This document shows, in pieces, positions 54,644 to 63,030 of a stretch of DNA of 64,000 nucleotides. The stretch comes from Marinibacterium profundimaris (lineage in GTDB: Bacteria; Pseudomonadota; Alphaproteobacteria; Rhodobacterales; Rhodobacteraceae): the NCBI RefSeq assembly GCF_002210095.1, contig NZ_AQQR01000001.1, positions 496,001 to 560,000 of the forward strand. The letters run 5' to 3'. The position numbers were made by a program, and so were the translations under genes. A model generated the notes under the pieces. That model did no database searches. It was not told where the DNA came from and saw nothing but the letters and a program-made list of their open reading frames with translations. How positions within the stretch are numbered: position 1 is the stretch's first letter; every line of letters begins with the position of its first letter.

Positions 54644-55192
54644 TCAGGCGGCGACGCCTTCGGCCAGGGGGAAGTCGATCTCGGTCTTGGCGACCTCGTT
54701 CATGTAATTGGTCCAGATGTTCAGGGCGACGTGCTGGACGATCTCGATCAGCTGGCCGTCGTCATAGCCGGCGTCGCGCAGGGTCTTGACGTCGGCATCC
54801 GTGACATGGCCGCGGGTCTCGGCGACGCGCAGGGCAAAAGCCACGGCGGCATCGGCCTTGGCATCGGTCGACCGGCCCATGCGGTTGGCCGAGATCTCCT
54901 GCGCCGACAGCCCGGCGACATGGCTGGCCACATAGGTATGGGCCGAAAGACAGTAGCCGCAGCCGTTGAACTCGGCCAGGGCCAGCGCGATGCGTTCGCG
55001 GGTGGCGGCCGGAAGCTGCCCCTTGCCGAGCGCACCGGATAGACCGAGCCAGCCTTCCAGGGCCACGGGGCTGTTGGCGACCAGGCGGAAGAGGTTCGGC
55101 ACCGAGCCGAGCTGGGATTTCACCTGCTCCAGCGCGGGGCGGGCGGCGGCGGGGGCGGCCTCGATCGAGGCGGGGATGGCAATGCGGGTCAT
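54644..55192 (-). CDS. Carboxymuconolactone decarboxylase/AhpD-like protein
   Basis: 182 residues. All-helical CMD fold with redox centre CGYC at 78-81 and His85 (CGYCLSAH), the AhpD-type proton-relay arrangement, which suggests peroxidase or disulfide-relay activity rather than decarboxylation. First gene of the minus-strand cluster and divergent from a LysR regulator. Confidence 0.9.
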   Translation of the reverse strand: MTRIAIPASIEAAPAAARPALEQVKSQLGSVPNLFRLVANSPVALEGWLGLSGALGKGQLPAATRERIALALAEFNGCGYCLSAHTYVASHVAGLSAQEISANRMGRSTDAKADAAVAFALRVAETRGHVTDADVKTLRDAGYDDGQLIEIVQHVALNIWTNYMNEVAKTEIDFPLAEGVAA

Positions 55193-55314
55193 GTCGTGTC
55201 CTTGGATTGGGAGGTTTGGATGTTGCGATGACCGATCGGTGCGAAAGAGATATCCCTTCCGGAAACTGACGGCAGAGGCTAAATCTGAAAGGCACCCTCT
55301 CGGAAAATGGAAAG

Positions 55315-56226
55315 ATGGCCGACAGACTGGACGCGATGCAGATCCTGGTGACCGCGCTGGACGCGGGGAGCCTGTCGGCCGGGGCCCGCCGGATGGGCCT
55401 GCCGCTGGCCACGGTCAGCCGCCGGGTGGCCGAGCTGGAATCGCGGCTGGGCACCACGCTGTTGCACCGCTCGGCGCGCGGGCTGGCGCTAACCGAGGCG
55501 GGCGGGGCCTATGTCGCCGCCTGCCGCCGGATCCTGGAGGACGTGGCCGAGGCCGAGCGCGCCGCGTCGGGCGAATTCACAGTGCCGCGCGGGCTGCTGA
55601 CGCTGACGGCCCCGATCGTCTTCGGGCGGCTGCACGTGCTGCCGGTGGTGACGGACTTCCTCAAGGCCTACCCCGAGGTCGACGTATCGCTGGAACAGAC
55701 GGACCGGCCGGTCAGCCTGCAGGAGGAGCATATCGACGCCGCCGTGCGCATCGGCCACCTGCCCGACAGCGCGCTTCGCGCAAGGCGGGTCGGCGCGGTG
55801 CGCCGGGTGGTCTGCGCCAGCCCCGCCTACCTTTCCACGCGCGGCCGGCCAGCGCGCGCCGAGGAGCTCGAGCGCCACGATTGCATCACCTTTGAAAACC
55901 TGATGCCCGCCGACCGCTGGACCTTCGGCGACGGCCGCACGGCAAGGCCGGTGCGGGTCAGGTCGCGGTTGGCGGTGAAAACGGCAGAGGCCGCCATCGA
56001 CGCCTCCATCGCAGGCCTGGGCGTCACGCGGGTCTTGTCCTACCAGGTGGCCGCGGCGGTAAAGGCCGGACAGCTCGAGATCCTGCTGCCCGGGGAAGAG
56101 CCGGCCCCCTGGCCGGTCAGCCTGCTGTTTCGCGGCGGGATGACGCCGCGCAAGCTGCGCGCCTTCGTGGATTACGCCGCACCCCGGCTGGAACGCGCCC
56201 TGCCCCCGGTGGATCAGGCGCCCTGA
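55315..56226 (+). CDS. LysR-family transcriptional regulator
   Basis: 303 residues. Winged helix at 1-60 (MQILVTALDAGSLSAGARRMGLPLATVSRRVAELE), then the LysR effector domain with TAPIVFGRLHVLPVV. Divergent from the CMD/DUF1348/PNPOx cluster across 122 bases, which suggests it controls that cluster. A CCGATCGG palindrome around 55229-55236 lies between them. Confidence 0.9.
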   Translation: MADRLDAMQILVTALDAGSLSAGARRMGLPLATVSRRVAELESRLGTTLLHRSARGLALTEAGGAYVAACRRILEDVAEAERAASGEFTVPRGLLTLTAPIVFGRLHVLPVVTDFLKAYPEVDVSLEQTDRPVSLQEEHIDAAVRIGHLPDSALRARRVGAVRRVVCASPAYLSTRGRPARAEELERHDCITFENLMPADRWTFGDGRTARPVRVRSRLAVKTAEAAIDASIAGLGVTRVLSYQVAAAVKAGQLEILLPGEEPAPWPVSLLFRGGMTPRKLRAFVDYAAPRLERALPPVDQAP

Positions 56227-56870
56227 CAGGGCACCCGGATGGATCAGCCCGGTCCCGGGGCAACCGCCACGGTCTCAAGACCAGGCCGACTGCAACACTG
56301 CCCTGAGACCTGATGACCCTGGAGCCCAGGAAGCAGCCATGTCCGTGCGCACAGGGTGGTCAGACAGGTGGGTGCGGAATACCTTCCACAACAATATTGC
56401 TTTGGATTCAGCGCATTGGAAGGTACATCTGGTGCCCCCACACTGCGGCGATTACAGCACCGGAATTCGAACTATTTCATATCCTTGCTGACCATATGCG
56501 GGAAGATCTTGAGCATATGCGGGATACGTGCGCTTGAATTATCCGCCGGCCCCAAGGCGCCCGGCCCACCCCGGACCCGTGGCCCAGGATCGAGGCAAGG
56601 GCAACGACACCGCCCAACAAGAGGCAACCAGGATGCCGACTGTGCGTGTTGCCTTGCTGCCCCCTACCCACGCCCGCCCGGCAGTTCCGGCGCTGTCGGT
56701 CCAGATCTGTCAGTGCTAGAGCTAGGTCGTGCGGGATATTGGAAGGCCAGGGCATGCACCTAAATCGCTTGCCGGGGCATCAAGGGCAGGCGATCACCGC
56801 GATGATGAAACCGCTGGGAGGCGCTCGCAATCGGCCCCCGTGGCGGGGTTTACGACTGATGGAGACGATG
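56227..56870. other. Gene-poor stretch at the edge of an A+T-richer island
   Basis: 640 bases without a credible gene. A perfect 9-bp inverted repeat TACCTTCCA / TGGAAGGTA (56381-56389 and 56418-56426) is present. A short frame near 56710-56764 ends in GYWKARACT and vaguely recalls the end of a RelE/HigB toxin, but the match is too short to call. Confidence 0.45.
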
Positions 56871-57200
56871 ATGAACGAGATGGTGACCATTCCCCGCGAA
56901 GAGTATGCCCGCCTTCAGCAGGCGGCCGAGGATCTCGCAGACCTGCAAGCATACGACCGCGCCATGGCTGAAGGCGGCGAAAGCGTACCGGCCGAGTACG
57001 TGAACCGAATCCTGGACGGAGAGAACCCCGTTCGCGTGTATCGAGCCATGTGCGGGATGACAGCAGCGGCCTTGGCCGATGCCTCTGGGGTAAACAGGGT
57101 CCAGATCACCCAGATTGAAACGGGCAAGCGGATCGGGACGGTGGAAACAATGAGGAAACTCGCTGAAGCGCTCGCGCTCTCCGTGGACGACCTGATCTGA
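56871..57200 (+). CDS. XRE-family regulator with antitoxin-like N-terminus
   Basis: 109 residues from ATG 56871, six bases after GGAG. N-terminal IPREEYARLQQAAEDLADLQAYDRA resembles Phd/RelB-type antitoxins; a C-terminal XRE helix-turn-helix follows: AAALADASGVNRVQITQIETGKR. HigA-like antitoxins with this plan normally sit next to a RelE/HigB toxin, but no intact toxin gene is seen on either side. Either a solitary regulator or a leftover of a broken toxin-antitoxin pair. Confidence 0.75.
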   Translation: MNEMVTIPREEYARLQQAAEDLADLQAYDRAMAEGGESVPAEYVNRILDGENPVRVYRAMCGMTAAALADASGVNRVQITQIETGKRIGTVETMRKLAEALALSVDDLI

Positions 57201-57413
57201 ACCAAGATCCACAGCCCCACTTGCTCTTCGACACGCGCGGGTCATGAAAGCGGCACATGACCGCTAGTCTGCCACAGAACAAGCTTAGAAAGCTTTCGCA
57301 GGATTGTTGTCTGCCTGCCTTCCATCTAGGTTGACTCCGCGCGGAGCTGCTGCCCTTCACTCTTCACGCCGGCATGGCAGCAACCGACCCTGTCGCACGA
57401 ATGCAAGAACCCA

Positions 57414-58604
57414 ATGAAGGCCGCTATGCACATTAGAAAACCCGGAATCGCTACAGTGTTGGGTTTCACCTGGGGCATTATACCGATGTCGTACTTGATT
57501 CCAGGCGGCCATCTCGTCATTCACTTGGTAAACATCGGAATGTGTTTGACCCACATCTTCCTACGCAAGCCGGTAACAGCAAATCTCAACTCAGTTATCA
57601 TGCTTTGCGTCGGCGCTATATTCTTCACAATATCGATGCTAGGTGATAGCTTTGGAAATTTCTCCGCGATGAACTATGTGTCGCTCGTGGCATTCTCTCT
57701 TAATCTTTTTGGCGTGATGAATGTTATCAACGGCCAAAATTATCTAGACTTCTCCAAGTCGCTCTTCGAGACATCCGCATTAACCGCCATTGCGTATATT
57801 CTTATGGTTGAAAGCGGAATGATGGGGAACCATTACGGCAGATTCTATTTCTTTGGGGACAGCCACCCGAACCTCGGCGGTGAGATTTATGCAATTGCGA
57901 GCTTCGCAGGCGCACTAGCTATTAGAAAGTCAACTTTCGTTTTATTCTGCGTCCCAATGATTGCGGCGACACTGTACCTACAGTCCCGAACAGGGACAGT
58001 GATTATTTTCTCGACCATAGTCCTTAAGATCTTCTTTGAGACTAACGCAAGCGTTACGAAAAAGTCATTGCTCCTGGGCAGTATAGCGCTCGTTGTAGGG
58101 CTAGCGATTGCCATACTTCCCTCCGACTGGGCATTTAGACTGGTGGGACAGGTTCTCTTAACTGAAGATTCGCATCGGGGCGCTAGTACGGGCTACGTTT
58201 CAGGGCGAGACACCCAATGGGCTCAGGCTTGGCAATTCTTCTTAGAGAAGCCGATAACCGGGTGGGGAATGGGTCTCTATTCGGACGACGTCCGAGGAGC
58301 TCACAATCCAGTGCTGTACAGTCTGTCGATGTTTGGAGTGTTTGGGGTTCTATTCTGGGTGCTACCAGTTACATCCGCATTTAAACTGGCCAAGAATAAT
58401 CTCCGTGAGTTCCTGCTCATCACTCCCGTTTCACTCATGCTCGTACTTAATGATCGCTTCATGGACAATAACACGTTCCCCCTGCTTTACTACTTCTACC
58501 TAATTCAACTTCCTTACTTTGGACTTGCAAGGGCCGGCAGAATTTCGCCAAAGGGCAAGGATTTGCGTGGCATTAGGCTTCCAAGAATTAGGTTTTCAGT
58601 ATAG
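57414..58604 (+). CDS. O-antigen ligase/polymerase-like membrane protein
   Basis: 396 residues, about ten to twelve hydrophobic helices. A large periplasmic loop near 240-300 carries GYVSGRDTQWAQAWQFFLEKP, ITGWGMGLYSDDVRGAHNPVLY, and an SRTGTVI segment lies before it, all typical of the Wzy_C/WaaL family. It would join O-antigen or exopolysaccharide units in the inner membrane. Codons are much more A/T-rich than in neighbouring genes, pointing to horizontal transfer. ATG 57414 has no strong ribosome site; ATG 57426 is an alternative. Confidence 0.78.
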   Translation: MKAAMHIRKPGIATVLGFTWGIIPMSYLIPGGHLVIHLVNIGMCLTHIFLRKPVTANLNSVIMLCVGAIFFTISMLGDSFGNFSAMNYVSLVAFSLNLFGVMNVINGQNYLDFSKSLFETSALTAIAYILMVESGMMGNHYGRFYFFGDSHPNLGGEIYAIASFAGALAIRKSTFVLFCVPMIAATLYLQSRTGTVIIFSTIVLKIFFETNASVTKKSLLLGSIALVVGLAIAILPSDWAFRLVGQVLLTEDSHRGASTGYVSGRDTQWAQAWQFFLEKPITGWGMGLYSDDVRGAHNPVLYSLSMFGVFGVLFWVLPVTSAFKLAKNNLREFLLITPVSLMLVLNDRFMDNNTFPLLYYFYLIQLPYFGLARAGRISPKGKDLRGIRLPRIRFSV

Positions 58605-58641
58605 CGCCCCCATTGGTGCGCAAAAGCACTGCCGGCCCACT

Positions 58642-59553
58642 TCATCCCATCCACGCAGACAGGTCGCGGTCAATCAACTTCTCAAGTTTTCGGATATCTT
58701 CGAGGAAATAATTCACCATCTTCTTTCGGATGGTCGGATCCAGTTGTGGTTTATTATTTCTAAGAAACCTAGACAGAACGTATCTGTCTGCAACGGTTAA
58801 AGCTCCAGCCAGGCCGTACTCAAGGTAGTTCATTTTCCTTGAGTGCAGACGCGTGCGATCATCATTGTAAGTAAACATCAGAGGGTTTCGAGCGGCCAGA
58901 ACCTTCAAGCGCAACGGGTTGTACACAGCCGCCATCGGACGGCCTTGCAAATTCTGGGGTGAATAGCTCACATCAACGCCGAGGAACTCATAGCTTTTGC
59001 GAATACACTCCTCCGGCTCTTTGGAAATATCTTCATGCAGGAAAACTAGCTGCCGCCCGGAACTCGAAAAGTGCTCGTATTGAGACAGATATTTGTAGTA
59101 GAGGCCGAACTCCAATATCTCCTTTGACCGCGCATACCCCGGAATGACGCCGTCGTTCTCGACCAGCTTTGACATACCTTCGTCCAGCGGCAACAGTGGC
59201 ATAGTGCCGTATCGGATTTGGTGGAAATAAGCAGCGATTGCGCGATCAACAGGGTTCCTAAGGACGGCAATTATCTTTGCGTCTGGCAAGTCTCTGACGA
59301 TACGCGCGGGCACTTCGGGTTTTCCGATATAATTCGGCCGCTTAATGCCGAGAATTTTTTCGTTACGACCATCAAAGCGACCAGAAAGATATGAAGCGGA
59401 TTTCTGATCGTAGTCCGGATCTTCGAAATATGCTTCCTCGCCCTTCGGAATAAAGACATCCGGATGCTCCGCGACAGCATTTTGCATAAATGTAGAAGCG
59501 GACTTCTGCGCTCCAATGATTATCAAGTTCGGCATATTCGGTGAACGTGTCAT
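58642..59553 (-). CDS. Sulfotransferase (PAPS-dependent)
   Basis: 303 residues from ATG 59553. The 5'-phosphosulfate-binding loop is GAQKSAST at 14-21 and the 3'-phosphate motif is VLRNPVDRAIAAYFHQ, as in heparan/NDST-like bacterial sulfotransferases. It would move sulfate from PAPS to a surface glycan or lipid. A/T-richer codons than the host core, convergent with the O-antigen gene; the two may share a surface-polysaccharide role. Confidence 0.86.
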   Translation of the reverse strand: MTRSPNMPNLIIIGAQKSASTFMQNAVAEHPDVFIPKGEEAYFEDPDYDQKSASYLSGRFDGRNEKILGIKRPNYIGKPEVPARIVRDLPDAKIIAVLRNPVDRAIAAYFHQIRYGTMPLLPLDEGMSKLVENDGVIPGYARSKEILEFGLYYKYLSQYEHFSSSGRQLVFLHEDISKEPEECIRKSYEFLGVDVSYSPQNLQGRPMAAVYNPLRLKVLAARNPLMFTYNDDRTRLHSRKMNYLEYGLAGALTVADRYVLSRFLRNNKPQLDPTIRKKMVNYFLEDIRKLEKLIDRDLSAWMG

Positions 59554-59980
59554 GTTTCTCGCTTCTAAAAACGTCTCACTTTGCCCGACATGCCACAAGT
59601 GGCCTGCCGCTTGATGGCAAGGTCACCTGACAGGGCGGCCAGGGCAATCACTTTTCGCCCGCCTGTGGCATACCTGCGCGAAGCCGCCCAGTTTCGGCTG
59701 GCGGAGCTCAGAAGGCAGAGCCATCATCGGTCTTGTGCTGCGTTTTTCAGCGCATTGGGTATAGCCGAACAACCGGCCGCGTAGCATGCACTTCCCTGGA
59801 CAATGCCGCCGACACGGCGATGTCAAACGCGCCAGCGTTAATCAGCTAGAAACTACCGCCGCCACTTGCATTGGCTGGGATAACCCAATTGCCCCGCAAC
59901 AGAAAGAGCACCGAGGAGCACGCGGAAAGGGTAGTTCGATAAGCCCATGTAGGCCTCATGTCTCCATGTGTCGTTGATTG
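59554..59980. other. Gene-free region between sulfotransferase and prophage lysis genes
   Basis: No credible gene. A 67-codon minus-strand frame (59623-59826) has no protein-like features. Probably includes the prophage boundary, but no attachment-site repeat could be identified within the window. Confidence 0.4.
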
Positions 59981-60196
59981 TCAGCAGGACACGCTGCCCC
60001 AGCAGAGGCTGACCACGGCCAGCAGCTCGGCGCCGGTCCGGCGCATGGCGCCTACGTCGTCACCGGCCAGCGCGGCGGCATGGGCGCGGCCGGGGCGCTC
60101 ACTGGCGTCCATCACGGCCTCGGCCCTACCGGGTTCCCAGGTCTCGCAGCCAGCCACGAAGGTCGCCAGGATCATCAGGCAAATTGCGGATCGCAT
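59981..60196 (-). CDS. Rz1-like outer-membrane lipoprotein spanin
   Basis: 71 residues from ATG 60196, which has a GGGGGA site. Short lipoprotein signal with lipobox ATFVAGC (Cys17) and no membrane segment afterwards. It overlaps the Rz-like gene in another frame by 71 bases, the classic Rz/Rz1 arrangement. Spanins fuse the inner and outer membranes at the last step of phage lysis. Confidence 0.7.
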   Translation of the reverse strand: MRSAICLMILATFVAGCETWEPGRAEAVMDASERPGRAHAAALAGDDVGAMRRTGAELLAVVSLCWGSVSC

Positions 60197-60344
60197 CGGC
60201 AGCGTCCCCCGTTCCGGCCACATACGCCGCGCATTCCGCAAGGCTGGCCCGGGCCCCGCGCGCGTTCTGGTGAGAGAGGTAGGCGGCAGCCAGCCCGCCG
60301 GCCGCGACCAGCCAGGGCGCCGCCATCAGGGCGAGGCGGTTCAT
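60126..60344 (-). CDS. Rz-like inner-membrane spanin
   Basis: 72 residues; one N-terminal hydrophobic helix (LALMAAPWLVAAGGLAAAYL) followed by a periplasmic part. Start ATG 60344 overlaps the upstream stop (ATGA). Its partner Rz1 is embedded in the +1 frame of its 3' end. Shorter than lambda Rz, as in other alphaproteobacterial phages. Confidence 0.68.
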   Translation of the reverse strand: MNRLALMAAPWLVAAGGLAAAYLSHQNARGARASLAECAAYVAGTGDAADAIRNLPDDPGDLRGWLRDLGTR

Positions 60345-60562
60345 TTCTCGGGGATCGCGCCGCGCAGGCCGATCCCGGCCAATCCGACATTTATCAGGAC
60401 GGCCGGGTGAGCATCGCCGGTGAAGTTGTCGATGACCCGCACAACCCAGTGCAGCCCATGGACAGGCTCAAGCGCAACGATCACACCCGCCACCAGCGGA
60501 GCAAGGCTCGCGTACCAGGTGAGGGACTTCGGCTTGACGTATTTCTGCAGCTTTCCGGTCAT
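60341..60562 (-). CDS. Putative holin (small membrane protein)
   Basis: 73 residues, hydrophobic segments around 17-33 and 54-68; positively charged N-terminus (MTGKLQKYVKPK). No family match is certain. Position between endolysin and spanin genes, with 4-base overlaps on both sides, supports a holin. Confidence 0.6.
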   Translation of the reverse strand: MTGKLQKYVKPKSLTWYASLAPLVAGVIVALEPVHGLHWVVRVIDNFTGDAHPAVLINVGLAGIGLRGAIPEK

Positions 60563-61224
60563 TTCGCGCCTCCGAACAGGGCTTTGAGGAAGTTGATGAT
60601 CGTGGCAATGATGTTGGGCCCCACCGACGGCGCGTGGCTTGCACCGGCCTGCGCCATCATCGCGCGGAGCTCAGCGCCAGATACCGTCTTGAGGATCCCG
60701 CGCCGCTGGCCGGATTCATCGACTTTCCAGATCGGGATCCGCCCCCCGTTCGCCTCGTACTTCCCGGTTCTGAAAAGCGCCTGCTCCGCTTCCCGGCGCC
60801 GGCGGATCTCAGGCGGACGCAGCCATCCCATGAAGCCGTCCCCGCTCATGTCGCCGCGCAGGATCTCCTGGACAAGCTGGCACGGCTTTCCGGTGCTGGG
60901 ATGCTTCCAGGTAACGCCGCCTGTATTGAAGTCCCACGAGACCAGGGCGTCGAACTGGTGCGGCTTGAGCTTCACCCCGGCGAACACGCGACTCACCCGC
61001 GCTTCGTAGCCGTCCAAATCCTTGTCGAAGAGGGACAGAGCGCGCAGAACCGCTCCGTCGATGTCCTGCGGCATCCCGCGCGGCATGGCCTCGGGGTTCG
61101 GCGATCCAGCTGCTGCTGTGTGCCCGACGCCGAAGGTCCAGGTGTTCACGCTGTCCAGGTAAGGAGCCGGGACAACGCCCTCATGCTCGGCGATCTCCAG
61201 AACGCCGCGGTCGCTAATCTTCAT
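60559..61224 (-). CDS. Phage endolysin, T4-lysozyme-like (GH24) muramidase
   Basis: 221 residues from ATG 61224 with GGAGAG upstream. Catalytic Glu15 (AEHEG), Asp24 (PYLDS) and Thr30 (NTWT) show exactly the E-9-D-6-T spacing of T4 lysozyme, followed by FGVGHT. A C-terminal hydrophobic stretch (IIATIINFLKALFG) may anchor it or be an extension; there is no N-terminal signal-arrest-release helix, so it needs the holin for release. Confidence 0.88.
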   Translation of the reverse strand: MKISDRGVLEIAEHEGVVPAPYLDSVNTWTFGVGHTAAAGSPNPEAMPRGMPQDIDGAVLRALSLFDKDLDGYEARVSRVFAGVKLKPHQFDALVSWDFNTGGVTWKHPSTGKPCQLVQEILRGDMSGDGFMGWLRPPEIRRRREAEQALFRTGKYEANGGRIPIWKVDESGQRRGILKTVSGAELRAMMAQAGASHAPSVGPNIIATIINFLKALFGGAK

Positions 61225-61240
61225 GGTTCTCTCCAAGATG

Positions 61241-61263
61241 AAAAGCCCCGCATGATGCGGGGC
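61241..61263 (-). terminator. Terminator on the minus strand ahead of the endolysin
   Basis: Perfect 8-bp stem GCCCCGCA / TGCGGGGC with a 3-base loop, followed on the minus strand by TTTT. It ends, or attenuates, transcription from the tail/membrane-protein genes before the lysis module. Confidence 0.8.
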
Positions 61264-61288
61264 GCTAAGTCGTCGGTCGTGGTGGTGA

Positions 61289-61723
61289 TCAGCGGCGCAG
61301 GTTGCGCCAGAGGTCTCGCAGGCCGTCGAAGGAGAACCCGGATGACGGCCAGCAGGGCGCGGTCCAGATCGACCACCGGCCCCGCTCATTCTCCGGGATC
61401 ATCAGATGCAGCAACTTCAGCCAGTGGATGGCCGACCAGATCAGGATGCTGTTGAAGACGACATTGACGTCCATGCCGCCCAGCTGCGCGCGGAACGCCC
61501 GGCGCGCCTCGGCATCAAGAGCGATCGAGACCCCCTCCCAATAAATCGAGCGGCCAGCGCCCCCGACCATCAGGAGGATCGCGGCCAGCGCCAGGTGCCA
61601 TGAACGCCGGCGGTTCCAGTAGGCCAGCAGCGGGATCATGCCGCGCAGCACCCACGCCATCAGGCAAGTCGCGACGAGGCCGCTCAGCGCCGCTAGAGGG
61701 TAATCCCCCAGTAGTTCAATCAT
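61289..61723 (-). CDS. Phage-encoded membrane protein
   Basis: 144 residues, three hydrophobic segments (about 8-30, 42-58, 90-108). No family recognised. Overlaps the small gene upstream by 8 bases. Confidence 0.65.
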   Translation of the reverse strand: MIELLGDYPLAALSGLVATCLMAWVLRGMIPLLAYWNRRRSWHLALAAILLMVGGAGRSIYWEGVSIALDAEARRAFRAQLGGMDVNVVFNSILIWSAIHWLKLLHLMIPENERGRWSIWTAPCWPSSGFSFDGLRDLWRNLRR

Positions 61724-61898
61724 GTGCCTTCGTGCCCCGTTCGTTCTGAATTTCCTTGAGTTCCGCGATCGCCTCGTCCAAAGACCGGCGCCGGCGCTGC
61801 AGTTCTCGCGTCGCGGCCTGCTTTGCCGTCACGACCTGCCGCTCGGTGGCGCGGCGCTGCTCTTTCTGCGGGAAAAACTTCGACCACACCTTACCCAT
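61716..61898 (-). CDS. Small phage protein, charged coiled-coil type
   Basis: 60 residues from ATG 61898 (GGAGGG upstream). Highly charged: EQRRATERQVVTAKQAA, then RRRRSLDEAIAELKEIQ. No family recognised. Confidence 0.6.
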   Translation of the reverse strand: MGKVWSKFFPQKEQRRATERQVVTAKQAATRELQRRRRSLDEAIAELKEIQNERGTKAHD

Positions 61899-62112
61899 TC
61901 CGGCCCTCCACGACATCGATGGCCCGATCCATGCTGCGGACCGATTCCAGAATTTGCGCCGTGTGCTCCTTCTGGTCTTCGATGCGCCGATCCGACAGCG
62001 AGTTCGCCCGCCGCCGCTCCTGCCACAGCGCCCAGGCCAACCCGAGGATCAGCACGCCGGGCAGCGCACCGACCTCTCCGATCAGGGCGTTGGCAATCTC
62101 GGTGATGTCCAT
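61891..62112 (-). CDS. Small phage membrane protein
   Basis: 73 residues; one hydrophobic helix (ALPGVLILGLAWALW) followed by a charged helix. Overlaps the next gene by 8 bases. No family recognised. Confidence 0.6.
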   Translation of the reverse strand: MDITEIANALIGEVGALPGVLILGLAWALWQERRRANSLSDRRIEDQKEHTAQILESVRSMDRAIDVVEGRNG

Positions 62113-62216
62113 GCAGTCAAACCTTCGTCACGCTGGATAGTCTGGCTGCACGGTTACGCGATCCTCGTCATTGGCCCGCTCCACCGGACCATGGCCTTTT
62201 GAAACGACGCACCAAG

Positions 62217-63029
62217 TCACGGGAAGTTCGCGAGATTGAGCGACACCGTGTCCCCGGCATAGCGGCCGCCTGCCCCGAAGTAGGCCGCGTAATTCGCCGC
62301 GTCCAAGGCATCCAGTTCGGCATAGGTCATGCCGGAGAGGGCCACGTCGATCAGATGATATTGGTACAGGATGACGCTGTGCCCGATATCCGGCTGCAGG
62401 GAGTTGTAGGGTGGGATATTGCCCCAGGCCAGTTGATAGATCTGATTTTGCGCCGGGCTTCCGCTCGGGCTGCCGTTCCAGGATGACGCTTGAACCGATT
62501 GCCGTTGCGCCCCCGTGGCCGAACTCAGCGATCCGGTGAACAGCCGGTTTCCGGCCCAGGAGGCCGTCGAGCCGATGCCGAAATCGAAGTAATTGCCGCC
62601 CGCCGCTTTCGTGCGCTTGATATCCACCCAAAGGAAGACGGCAAATTCCCGGGTCGGGTTGTCCGCCACGTAGTCGATAATCGGCTGCGCCCCGTTCAGC
62701 CGGGCCGCCTGGCCGTTCTGGTTCGTGTTGCTGACGACCCCGTAGAGCGCGCCTTTCGACGTGCGCTCGAAGGCGCCATAGGGGGCTGTGAAGGTGTTGT
62801 TAAAAGCGCCCGCCAGCGAGGCCGCATTCCCTCCCCCGAGGATCCCGGCGGCCTCGCGCCAGGCGATGTTGTGAACCGCCCCGCCATCGTCGGGCACGCC
62901 CGGCGCCGTCTCCGAATTTGTGAGATCGGTCAGGATCAGCGTGCCCGGCGTGAGGCGGGGATCGGCGCTCAGATAGGGCGCGCCAGAGGCGGAGAAATCC
63001 CCGCCCACGAGAGAAGCAAATCCGGTCAT
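62217..63029 (-). CDS. Phage structural/tail-associated protein, hypothetical
   Basis: 270 residues, beta- and Ser/Gly/Asn-rich, with no signal peptide. Follows the SGNH gene after one base, so it is probably part of the same tail or receptor-binding module. No family recognised. Confidence 0.65.
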   Translation of the reverse strand: MTGFASLVGGDFSASGAPYLSADPRLTPGTLILTDLTNSETAPGVPDDGGAVHNIAWREAAGILGGGNAASLAGAFNNTFTAPYGAFERTSKGALYGVVSNTNQNGQAARLNGAQPIIDYVADNPTREFAVFLWVDIKRTKAAGGNYFDFGIGSTASWAGNRLFTGSLSSATGAQRQSVQASSWNGSPSGSPAQNQIYQLAWGNIPPYNSLQPDIGHSVILYQYHLIDVALSGMTYAELDALDAANYAAYFGAGGRYAGDTVSLNLANFP

Positions 63030-63030
63030 C

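Noticed and set aside
56644-56764. RelE/HigB toxin upstream of the XRE gene
   Set aside because: Only a short GYWKAR-like ending is seen; no toxin-length frame exists.
59623-59826. 67-codon minus-strand frame near the prophage edge
   Set aside because: No ribosome site, motif or codon bias supports it.
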